A DNA stretch of 64,000 bases. Origin: Apostichopus japonicus (lineage: Eukaryota; Echinodermata; Holothuroidea; Aspidochirotida; Stichopodidae). The DNA lies in NCBI RefSeq assembly GCF_037975245.1, contig NC_092568.1:17007001-17071000 (forward strand), written 5' to 3'. The position numbers and the translations under genes were made by a program. Under the pieces are notes generated by a model. The model was given only the letters and a program-made list of their open reading frames with translations. It made no database searches and was not told the DNA's origin. How positions within the stretch are numbered: the first letter of the stretch is position 1; each line of letters begins with the position of its first letter. Below, piece by piece: positions 1-12,835 of the stretch.

Positions 1-586
1 CTCTTTGTTTTAACATTGAACATTTTATGTTCGCTATAATATCGATTAATTCCTTAAAGTTTGGAAAGAATGTCTTGTCACGCATATGCTAGTGACTTTG
101 TGAAATCTTTGCGGTATTCACAAGATCCTTTGATAAACTTGATCATATTCTTCAGCAAAATCAGGTCTTTGTATTCTCGTATCAAATGAAACCAGAATTG
201 AATAAACATAGATAACAATACAAGAACAATAAATGAACAGTGACTAATGAATTTTTAGTTCCTTTGTTGCATATGTCAATAAGTATATGAATCACCACAA
301 TGTCCACTATATCTATTTGTATTCTTGGCACATTTTTTTTTTTCTGAACGCGAAAAGACGGTTTGTAATGTTCAGTTTGCTCTGCGATGGTTTCCTGCTA
401 AATTGTCGTATTCAAAAGAAAACAATCTTTAAGCGGTCAATGTATAGACGAGCTTGCATTTCTAACCGTGGAAATCAGATTAAGTCAATGCTTGTGGAGC
501 TCGTTGAACTTGACCTGTGTTTCACTATTTGACCTCTACTCGCTTCTTTGTGATCGGGTTTTAATTTTTGATTTCCTTTTCGACAG
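1..586. other. Intronic or upstream sequence with no exon seen
   Basis: The first confident exon starts at 587 with a split codon, so at least one upstream exon exists. I find no reading segment in this stretch that has an EGF cysteine pattern and matching splice sites. It is AT-rich and is probably intron of the membrane-protein gene. Confidence 0.5.
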
Positions 587-733
587 CTCCCGCCGGTCCC
601 TGCGATAGCTGTAAGAACGGTGGATTGTGTATGATGTTTTCCACTGCATTCTACTGCGACTGCGTCAATGGATACAGTGGTATCGATTGTTCCGTACCCC
701 CTACAGATGACCCAATTACACCTCAAATGCCAG
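587..733 (+). CDS. EGF-like exon 1
   Basis: A 147-nt exon flanked by phase-1 introns on both sides, with acceptor ...TTTTCGACAG and donor GTAATT. It encodes one EGF module with the spacing C-x2-C-x5-C-x8-C-x1-C-x8-C, including the typical KNGG and GYSG turns. It ends in a short acidic, Pro/Thr linker. The split codon at its start shows that the gene continues to the left of the window. Confidence 0.85.
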
Positions 734-3700
734 GTAATTCAATCATCCATTTATTCCGTGATTTCTTTTGTCTCGTTTTTGCTTTTTTTATTTATAATCT
801 CGATCGAAAAATCAGAACAAGGAAGTAAGCTACTTGGGTTGAGACTTTGCCGTTCACTTCCTTCTCATGTACTCTTTCTACTGGAAATAATTTATTCTGG
901 TATGACTCAACAAAAATCACAAACTTTACCGGGATCTTAAAGAGGAGGCAGTGGCGGTGAGGTTGATGAAGCTGACTCCCGTGGAGGGGGAGGGGGGAGT
1001 GGGTTTCTTGACGTCCCCCACGAAGTAAAAAGTTGAAACTTTAGATGTGGAATGGTGTATTCCTAGGCATACCTATGCTATAAATTAGGTCTTTAACTAG
1101 GTCTACACTGCAAGGCTGTGCTAATAACTACTTTCATTTCATTTGTTTCTTTTTTTTTAGGGATGAAATTGGGGGGGGGGGGAGGTTGGGAGGGATGGAG
1201 TGGGCTAGTAAACCCCCTGGATCCATGCCTAATTACTTTACAAAAAGACAGCTGGATAGCAGGGACTTTTCTTTTATTCGAGAACAACCAGAAGCATGAT
1301 TAAAAAAAGACAAATGAATCAAAGCATCCCGTCAGTAATGGCTGCCCTTGACAACCAGCAATCTTTGACAAATCACTTCTCTGGAAGTCATATTTAACAA
1401 ATGTGCCTCAAAGCGACTCTTGTTTTGGTTGTCGGTACTACTCGAAAAACCAGAATGAAGGATTCAAGTTTCATTTGTCTGGGCTGTAGGTACAGATTCC
1501 TGATTTGTTGATACTCTAAACACTTTAACCCACTTGAAGATGTTACAATGAGATAATTTATGACTATACATTTCTTAAGTTTCATACAGTGAATTTCTTC
1601 TTCTTCTTTTTCTTCAAATTCATTTTTTTTTTCAAGCTCATCCCTGTGACAGCCATGTTTGTCAGAATGGAGGTACCTGTCTGCCGATTGACATGGCATT
1701 TGGATACCACTGTGTATGTCCCGCAGGCTTCACAGGATTAGACTGTTCTAATGATACACGGACTACGGAAACCCCGAGGACGTCTACGGAAGCCCCGAGG
1801 ACGTCTACGGAAACCCCGAGGACGTCTACGGTCACTACCAAGCAAACGACAGCACCACTGCCTCCACCCAACGGAGGTAATTACTATTGACAACGAGTTT
1901 TTCACATTAATCCTTGGCGTGATTTGATGTTAGATGTGTGCACCACCATATATAGTACATGATAGTTTCTCAGAATGATTTTGTGATCTGATAGCATGAA
2001 TGGAATATGTATAGGTATTGAATATAATATCACCATGGTAAAATGAAGTTATATAGTTGTGGAATTCTTCAGCTGCATTATTCAAATCCACTGATAAGTG
2101 TTTAGATGTACAATTTGTGCAAATTTTTCCTTTGATTTGTTGAGTTGGGTTCTCTATTTGCTCATCTTTTTACAATATTTTAATGACAAACCACATCTTT
2201 TAAAATTTCTGTTTTGTTGCAGTTTTTGGTTTTCTTCATATAATCACATAATCATTATTTAACAGATGCCTATGACACAAGTAACAATGGTTGGGTTCAT
2301 GTGACACTGCCACTTGGCGTCTCGATACTGTGTTGTCTTTATACTTACATTGCTATGCTATACTGCAGACTGCTTTCGTTAAATGTTCCTCATTCTGTAA
2401 TACTGCCCTCTGTTCATTAAATTGTTGTTTTTTTGGGCAGGTGGAGTCGGGAGGGGGGGGGGGGGCGATGCTTTTGCCTCTCTAACAATCCATGTTATGT
2501 TACTATCGTCCTATATCTCATTGTGTCAATCATGTTTCTTGTCAGACGTTTGCCTCACCGACAAGCCTTGTCAGAACAACGCCTTCTGTATACCTGCCAT
2601 CGATAAGGATGGCAGCTATTATCCTATGTGCCTCTGCGAACCAGGTTATGCCGGTGCCACCTGTTCCGTTTTACTTCCTAGTAAGTTCTCCCACTTAATT
2701 TTCTGTTTTTTGTCACTTGGCATTTATACAAGTAAATCGCATTCACTGAAAGTATGTATTTTTCAATTCAGGCGCAACAATTAAGCATGGCAGACCATAG
2801 TTCGGTATCTTTATATGTCTGGCTACAGAACACTGGAGGATACACTACAATTAAGAATTGCACTGTTTGACTCCTTCGAGATGTACTTCTTTTGTGTCAT
2901 CTTGGTATAAAGCCATTGAATTTACCTCCCAATATCTTTTTGTTATTTTTCAGCTCCCAATGTATGTCTTAGTAGACCATGTGGTCCAGATGCCACGTGC
3001 TACTCTAACGCCACATCAATCACAGGATATAGCTGCAGATGTCTACGGGCTGACAGATTTTGTGCTGGCAATATTATAGGTAAACAACTGGCTGCATTGT
3101 CTTAGCCTAAACGTAGACTTACACCTCAACATATTTACAGAAATGTTAAAAAATTAATTTTGCCCAAAAAAAATGAAATGTAATCTGTCACAAATGTAGT
3201 CCTCCATAATTGCATATTAGGAATGATAAAATTAGGTCTATACTTTGAAACAATTGTGAATGGAAAAAATTAATTAATTAAATTTGTGGGACACAGTTAT
3301 TTTCTGTATGGGACTGAAGCAGTTGAGTACTCTCTTAGGAACAAATAATTGGTTGCAGCAACTTAGATTGAGGGTATTTTACAATAATGTGGGAATTTTG
3401 ACACAGTTTCGTCGGATTATTGAAAAGTTACAACCCAAGTTTAAATGCAGTTTTAAATTTCATCAACTCAGGATTCTTCACCTAAAGAACTAATACCACT
3501 GGTAGATTTTTATGTAGTCAAAATGAGAACTAAAAGTTTTTATCTTTTAAATGTACATTAAAGCTGTCCATGTAAAATAAGATAATACAAGTGAACAATG
3601 GCTATGATGCTAGTAATGTATTTACTCTGGTAATATTTAAATCTCCCTCTTGACTCGCAGGAATGGATTTTATTGGACAGCTCCTCTCATAAATTATTAT

Positions 3701-6700
3701 AGCTAAAGGGTCTATATCCATCCTCCCTCCCTTCCTCCATCTTCTACCGTCATGCCAACCCCCCCTCCCCCTTTTTTATCATTCTCCCTCAATCTCTGAC
3801 AACAATTTACTTAATTTGCAACCTTAACATTGAGAATAAGAAGTTGATTATTGAACATAAACAAGAACATAGTTTCTTTGACTTTGAACTTACTTATTTT
3901 CTACCTGCTTGCTTTTTTCATTTCTGCAGCTCAGACAACCCCCACTCCAAGTGTTCCCCCCTGTGAGAGTAACCCATGCATGAACAATGGTACCTGCGCC
4001 TCAGTAGGAAATATATTTACCTGTACCTGTCCACCATATATCATAGGGGACCTCTGTGAGAGTGACATCAGAGGTAAGCAATGAATATTGGATTGATTGC
4101 TTGGTTGATCGGATATTGAACACTCAATCGCTTCGGTCAGTTAGTAGCTCATTTATAATTTGTGACCTTTTCCAATTTTCTTACTGAATCTACTCAATCC
4201 GTCAGTGTTTTGGTGAAATATGTGTTGCCAAGGAGTTTGGTAACGAATGACATCTGTGTATTTGCACGACAAATCAATTTGTACGATAGAAAAAAGGTAG
4301 GGGAAAAAAAATCAACAATTGTAAAGCTGTGCACAGAAAGCTTGAAAATTGACCAAAAAAGGGTTTTGTCAAACACACCCAGCTTTTGTTTGATTTATTG
4401 ATAGGTAAATTATAACGTTATCTGATCAAATCTTCTAAAGATTAGTTTACTCAAAACCTTAATTTCAAACATGATGATGGCATGTGGGTTTGGTGTATGC
4501 AGTGGCTTCAGTGTGTTTGATGGTGTTTACCATAGAAAACATCTGTATCTATGGGGTTAGTCATGCACATGAAGTCCATGTATTCAAGTGACAAGTCACT
4601 TTTAAGCAGTGCACAATGGAACCATTTGTTTCATTCACACGGTGTGTTCTTTGTTGTTGAAAAGTCGGTGGGTATCGGCTTGTTTTGTACAGTGAGCGTG
4701 ATATGTAAGTTTACATATATTATTAACATATTAAGGCCAAAGATCATACTTTACTGTCTCACAGCTTAACTTTGATTAAATTCACCAATAGTAATTTTGT
4801 GCAAAGGAATTGTAAGCTTTAAATTTTTTTGTAATTCATGATAGAGGTTGAAGGAAGATTATTATCCCAGATGGTGTGACACTTATAGGGATTGCTAAAA
4901 TATTACACACAACTGGTCCAAAAAAGTCCATCTCATTAACTTTTTCTTATCGATATCGGTGTTGATTTTCTCCCTGACATGTTATGCATTATCTGGTAGC
5001 TTTACCTATATGCTGACTTCAATGTGTCATTACATTGTGTTAGGGCTCCCTGTGTGCTTTGCACAATGAAAAGTAACAGAAGGACCTTTTTCAGCCTAAT
5101 TGCCAAGATGATCCCACTCACCCCAATGTTGGTAGAAACATTCATAAATGTCTTTAAACTGTAAAAATTAAATTAAATGATTGCAATTCAAGTTTGCTAG
5201 TAGGAAGTGGTTGACACCTATCAGTGTAAAAGTTTACTGTAAATTCTGACACAATTAACAACTGGGTCTGGGAAATCTGTCTAAAGAGCTCTTTTATTTT
5301 TTGTTTTGCTTGTCTAGAATGTACACACAGAGATGTCAGGTACAGTGAGGGCGACATTCGATATGATGGATGTATTATGTGGTAAGTAGAATTCTGATTA
5401 CTCTTGAAGGATGATATGAAAAACAATTCAGTAGTCATCATAAATTTAAAGAAACAATGTTAAGCCAATTTCACAGCCTGCAGATTGTGAATTGTGAAAT
5501 GCTATAGAAAATCACATCAACAATTGTGCATGGCAGCTTCCGTAGTTGTATTAATACACTATTAAAACAAGAGCAACAAAATACTGTCCACTTTCTCCTG
5601 GCTCTGTATTCTGTTAGTGAATAGTTTTATCTTATTTTGTATGGTTACTATCACTGGTTAATGTTATTTTGTGTGGTTATTATCCCTGGTTATTTTGTAT
5701 GGTTATTATTACTGGATAATGTTATTTTGTGTGGTCATCATCCCTGATTATTTTGTGTGGTCATTATCCCTCGTTATTTTGTATGGTGATTATCACTGGT
5801 TATAGTTATTTTGTGTTGTGATTATCTCTGGTTATTTTGTATGGTTATTATCACTACTTATTGTTATTTTTTATGGTTATGATCACTGGTTAGAGTTAGT
5901 CTGGTTCTTACCTCTGCTTATTGTTTTATTGTATGGTTATTATCTCTGGTTACTATTATTTTGTATGGTTATTATCTCTGGTTATTTTTAATTTGTATGG
6001 TTATTTTATCTGGTTGGTGTTACTTTGTATGGTTATTATCTCTTGTCAGTGTCACTTTTTATGGTTATTATCACTGGTTATTATTATTTTGTATGGTTAT
6101 TATCTCCGGTTAGTGCTACTTTGTATGGGTAATATCTCCGATTAGTGTATTTTGTATGGTTCTTATCACTGGTTATTGTTATTTTGTATGGTTATTATCC
6201 CTGGTTAGTGTTTTTTGTATGGCTATTATCACTTCTTATTGTTATTTTGTATGGTTATTTTGACAGCAATTGCAGTAATGGAGACTGGCAGTGTTCAGAG
6301 GAGACATGTTGTAAGTATGCTCCTCAAATCTTAATATAAGCCGGATGTTTGAAAATATCAAACATTTCCATATTTTTCAGTATAATTCTACATCTGATGT
6401 TCAGTAGAATTACAATGAGCTGCTTTACTAGCTGTCTAGTGGTTCATTGTACATGTGTTATATAAACTATGTGCAAATACACTTTATATGAAACTACTAA
6501 CTAAAACATGTACAAAGAGGTGTGTAAACAAATATTATTATGATTATTATTATGATACATTTCCTACAGGGTTAAAAGACTCGGTTAGCTAACAAGCTAA
6601 TCTAACCCGAGGCCCTGGTTACATAAATATTAATGATGAAAACGTGTAAAAAAAACGTAAAATGAAAATAAAACGAAACGTACTTCTGAATAATAAAAGA

Positions 6701-9700
6701 TCATAAATATGAAATTATTGTAACCTACATAAAATTACTTTACATGGAATCTTAATACGAAAAACTTAAAAGCTTGCATTGCTTAAAATTGGCATAAAAC
6801 ATCACAAATGATCATTTCAAAAATAAAACAATTAAACGTGTCATTAAAGTGTCATATGATACCATGAAATATATCGAATAGTAGGACTTTTCATGCTAGT
6901 GTTTGCAGACAGAGACCTAATGATATTCTACAAGGGTTTTTTTTCCATGATAAATATCAGTGACACAAAGAATAGTGAAAAAATTGCTTGAAAGTGTAAA
7001 TCTCTAATATACAAAGTTTTTCTTCCCTTTGTTGTTGTTGTTGTCATTTCCGGGAATGGTTAGCAGATTTATTTGGTTTCTCGTTTTAGATTGCGAGCAC
7101 GAGGAGAAGCTTTACGAGAATGGACAGACTTGGACTGATCGTTGTATGACATGGTGAGTAACTCACTCACTCACTCATAATTCTCTCTGACACGATCAAA
7201 TATTCCAAAAAGAAAACAATCAGATAATGGCATTTTGTTCATGTCTTTGTGCTATAATTTCTTTACATAGTTCATATTTTGACTGCTTAAGGATAATTCT
7301 CTGCGGTTACATTTTTAGTCCTTCAGTAAGTATTCATACAGCTATTTTTTTCCTCCTCAGTTTTTGTTACAATGGAGGTTGGCTCTGCTCAGATGCAGAT
7401 TGCAGTAAGTATTTTCATATTAAGGATTTTTATTGAATGATTCTGTGTTCTTTTATTAATTTTTTAATTTTTTGGATTTCCTAGTTCTTGGATTTTTAAA
7501 TTTATTGTATAACCCATGACACCGTCTACTCTGCAGTATTTTATTATATTTCTGAAAAATGAGGGTAGTTGTTTTCAGGGAAACCTGTTTCTTGTATCTC
7601 TTTAATTAAGAAATTATGACTCACAAATAGAAGTTTTGTATAAGCAGCACAAACATTGCTTTACCCTTCCAAGGTACAGTTATGTACAATAAACTTTTAG
7701 TCTTTAATATCTTTTCATAGTATCTTTAAGTAAACAAAATTCATAAACTTCACACTTTATTTCTTGTTAATGCTAGTATGGTTTAAATCTTCTTTCTTCA
7801 CTCAGTATAATTGTGACAAATTGTGTTAATTTTCTACATTTTTCATTCAATTTGTTTAATAGTACTATGTTATCAGGAGTGTTGGTGATCTTTTGTTTAT
7901 TTTATTGATTTTACTTTATTGATTTATTTATTTCCAGGAAATACTTGTCTTTATGAAGGAGAGAGATACTTCAGTGGAGATGTACGGGAGGAGAGTTGTC
8001 AAACCTGGTAAGGAGATGAGGAAAATGAAGCCATAATAAATTCCTTGCCTTTCTTTCTTTCCTTCTTTCTTTCTTTCATCATGAAGATAATATCAAAAAA
8101 TTATCTAAGATGGACCTGACAGTGATGCAAAGTATATATGTAACAAATGTAAATATTCTTCGCTAAAATGATCAAAGTGTGACTTTAACCATCATGAAAA
8201 AGAATCACATCCACAGAGGTGGTACCAGGGGGGTTGTGGGGGGGGGGTAAAAAGGGCACATAGGAGAGCCTGCTCCCAATCATGAAGCTTTCCCTCCAGT
8301 TATCCATTCCCTGTCTGATCACCCTTAATTTCCTGTGATGTGCACTTTATGCAGGTGTGGGTTTTCACTTCCAAAATGTTTACCCCAAACATCCAAACTG
8401 TTTACTTGCCCTCACCTTGCCCCCCCCCCATCCCCCACTCTGGAAATTCTGGTGCCACCCTGCACATCCAGCCAAATGCCTTCTGGTTAATACTTTAAAA
8501 TTTGAATTCCCTTGATAGTTTTTGCAACAGTGGAGACTGGACCTGTACAGAGAAAGACTGTGGTAAGTGGTTGTTCATCATTTGCTAAGTTGTGTGTTTT
8601 TAATTCTTGTTAGTCTTAGCTCAGATGATGTTTAAAGCTGCTGTCCATCTGTATTATAATGTCTCGCACTTGCCAATCAATACGTCCGAGTACAAACAGT
8701 GTTTTTAGTATATCGTATTAGTATATTCTTTTAACATTTTTTCATAAAAGAAAATCTATCGCTATTCAATACACACAAATTGTTTCCTTTGAGAAGTTTG
8801 TTTTTCCAACTTAAATAGTTTAATGAACGATCCACTCTGTATGTTTACATCACATCAATAAAGATCCGTACTCCCAAAAAATGAACTAATTGCTGTTATT
8901 GTTTGCTATTTCAATCGGAAACTATAAACTTTTTTCCCATTCACAGATTATTGTGTGGATGACGGTGATGCTTTTTTCTTGGAAGGATCAGTTAGAAGAG
9001 ATGACTGTAATGTGTGGTAAGTTTAGCACTTGAGTAAAAAAATTACAAATATGATCATTTCTTACTCACTGTTTAGCAATGTCATTAATATCTCATCAGA
9101 TACAAGCAGCAGTGCAGCCCTCATGAGGTTGGAGGGGGTTGCAAGGGACACAGAGGGGTAACAACAATTGCTTTCTTTGATTGTGGCTGTTCCCCCTGAA
9201 CAAGATTATCTTTAAATAACAGTCAAATATACCAGCAAAATTAAAGCATGGTCATATTACCCAAAGAAATTGAAAATTGTCTCATCTTTAAGAAGTGAGT
9301 GACAATTCTTTCTTATTATGCACCCCCCTCCCCTCCCCTCCTTGCACAAAAATGGGGATTATTTCAAACAAAATTCTGTGGCTCACTTTACTTTTTAAGG
9401 CTGACGATCCCATACTGGTTAATAAATAACAGAGATGTAAGTTAGATAGATTTCCCACCAGAGCAACTTAAACAGCTTCTTACAAACAAGTAACTTATTG
9501 CTTTAATATTGCTCTGTTATATGTTTTTTTCCCTTTTCTCTACCATGACAGTACTTGCACTGAAAAAGAATGGAGGTGCACAGTGAAAGATTGTGGTGAG
9601 TTATCGCTATGCTTTTTTCTACCAATTTATTCAAACAACTACGTCGTATTTTACAAACAGTTTTGTCCGGTTCTGCGTGGTAAATAATAATTACAATGGA

Positions 9701-12637
9701 AAGAGAGCAATCATATTTGGATGTTTTCTGAAAAAAAAATATAAAAAATAAAAAATATTTTTCTATGAAAGGAAATTTTAGGCAGTATACCTAAAAATGC
9801 GTTATGCAAATATATTATTTGAACTTGTGTTGTATTGATCAGCTGTTCATGAATTTTCCCTTCTTTCATTCTTTTCCTTATATTTCCACTCTACAGATGA
9901 TTTGTAAGTTATCTTCTTTTTTCTTGTATTCTTGTTTTCTAACTAATTTGTTTATATAACTTTAGATGATTGTCTACATTTCTCTGAAAACTTGATCTGG
10001 AATGTTCCTTTAAGTCACACTGCACATGTCAGCTTAAATCCTGGCACCAAATATACCCAATGATAAGCAGGATTTACATGGAAGCAACAAACAAATAACA
10101 ACATGTGATTAACTTAGCATGAAGTTCTTAATACTGAGTTCTTGTTTCAGAGAACTTTATTGAAAATTATTGTATGTTTCTATTTATGATTTTTTGTAGT
10201 TTTTGTTTTTTGTAGTATCACTGCTTTTTTGTTTTGTTTGTTTTTCCTCTGTGAAAATCTTGAAAGCTTACCATGCATCTTACCCTTGGATAGTTTATTT
10301 ACTTATGTCATGCTTGTTCAAACTCTACTGGTGTGCAAGAATAAGAGTTTTGTATTGTAATCAAATTATTCCTTAATAATTTAGCTACTTTAAAAGTAAA
10401 ATTAGATATATGAAATTTTCAGTGGGCAGAAACTGCATTATCAATACAATCTTAGCACAATCGAGAATAATGATAAGAATTGTTTTGCATTCATGACTGT
10501 GGTCAAATGCCAAGTTTGTTGTTGTTGTCCATCTTGTAAGATTGGTTCTTATTTCTATCATTTAATTCATTGGCTTCCACAGACCTCTACAGTTATATGT
10601 CAGCTTCCATCTGGATTATCCGTTTTCTCTGATATCAGACCGACAAGATCAACTGATAAGGTAATTGATTTTTCAGTTTGATCATTATGTAACACATTGG
10701 AATGACCTTTGACCACCTATTACAGGGAGCTACTAATCAGGGGTACTGACAAAGAAGATTAGATGAAACAAAACCTGTGCCCTTATCTAATATTTGGCAA
10801 TAGGAAATAGTGTGACTCTGACCTATCACTTTCCAGATTTGTAAATGTCATCTGACAAAGGCAGATACAAATAAACAGGAGATGCTGTGTAGGAGAAGTG
10901 GTTTTGTCTGCCCGTCTGTGTGGGTGAGAGGATGTATATATGTCTGATAATGGTATATATAGCTAGTAACAGATGCGATGCTGATTCAATGTGATAACTT
11001 ACTAGGTGTTTCCTCAGTCTGTTGGTTGCCCATGTGTTTTACAGCTGTCGTTTGCATTGTGTTTGGACTCGTTCAGAGGGTTGTAACTTTTTCACGATTC
11101 TGATCAAGTTATGTACCATTTACATAGTTCAACTAAAGTGGTTAATGTGGTCAAACAGTAGCTTGGCCGCTACTAATTAACAGGGTGTTGATTCATTGAT
11201 CAATTAATTGTAGAGTCGTTGATCGTTTCACCCAATTAACTAATTACTGTTGTAGTGTGCTCTTGGTGGATGAAACAGAAAAATGTTAAATGCTACCTTA
11301 TATCTGTCTTTCAATCTTTGGCTTTTTACTGGTCTGAGTCTGTTAAATTCAGTGCAGCATTATCGATTTATCTGCTTGATTTTTCATCTTGTTTGATAAT
11401 TTTGTGAGCAAATGTCTATAAGTAACTTCACCATACACTGCTTTAGTTGCTTTCATTGCCATAGCCATAGCAGCCATGTATCTGTTAATAGTATTTTGGT
11501 TAGCTTTAATTTGTGTAATAGTTTTGTTGATACTTTGGTCGTACACCTTGCTTGATCAATCAATGAAACGTTTGATTAATCTTGTGAGAAGATTTGTGAA
11601 GTTCGTACGTATTCTTCATAACTGCAAATGTCATGTAACATAAAAGTCCAAAAGACTCAAAGCTAGCCGTTCGAATCAAATAGCAGCTGAGAAAGTTTGA
11701 ATAAATCAATACTGCTCCTCTCCTACCCTCCCCCTTCCCCACCCCCTACCCTTTTGCCCTCTCTGTACCCACTCTTTACTCATATTATATCCAATATTTT
11801 CTTGACTCTAAATATATTGTTTAATGTCATATTTTAGTTGCAAAAATAATACAGCTCAGTAGCTTAACTGAATGAAAGAAAAGAAAGAAATTCAAATTTG
11901 TCTTTTGATGCAATGGGAGTAAATTTTAAAATAACTTGTAAACAAGTTGGACAGAAATTTATTGAGTATATTGTTTATTAATTGCTACTATAGCAATCTT
12001 TTAATATAACAACAAAGGAAGAAAGTTGGGGCGGGTTCTAGTTTGATCGGTGTGTAGTGGTTCGAGTTTCAGCCCCACTACATTTAGGTTCACAGTTCAA
12101 TACTCCTCGCAAGGAGCCAGATTTTCTTGACCTATTTCAAAGTGTCTGCTGTTCTTCTGATTTGCAAATGAGCAAATGGAGTTTTTGTTCACCATGGCTG
12201 TACTGCAGTGATGATAAATGAACCTTCCTAAGTATTGAAGAAAGTTGTCAAATGGGTGCTAAGAAACAATCACATCTGTTGGACGTGGATTGCCCAGGAA
12301 CGGGTGCTGTAATTAATGACCGTCTTGTCATTCTCTGAATACTCACCTAAAGCAGAAGGCTCCACAATCATCTCATGGATAGGCTATTAAATGAGTTTCT
12401 TTTGGTTCCTTAATCCTTTGGGATTCACTTTAGCTAACCTAAAACCTCTTCTTGTCTTTGTTTCCAGAGTTATTACAGCTCATTTAGAAGCTCGCTATGA
12501 CCTACAGCAAAACCAGCTGCTAGAGATATCAGTGAGTGAATTTTTATAGAAAATTTGTTTGTATCATTGCATATAGTGATGGATCTTAATATGTATATTT
12601 GAGACATTTATAGCATATTTTACAAATCTTTTGTTAC

Positions 12638-12730
<93 letters not shown>

Positions 12731-12762
12731 CATATATATATATATGTATATGTATATGTATA

Positions 12763-12835
<73 letters not shown>

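Noticed and set aside
9966..10063. Alternative exon starting at TTTAG-ATGATT
   Set aside because: No usable donor before an in-frame stop, and its phase does not bridge to 10583 as well as the 7-nt microexon.
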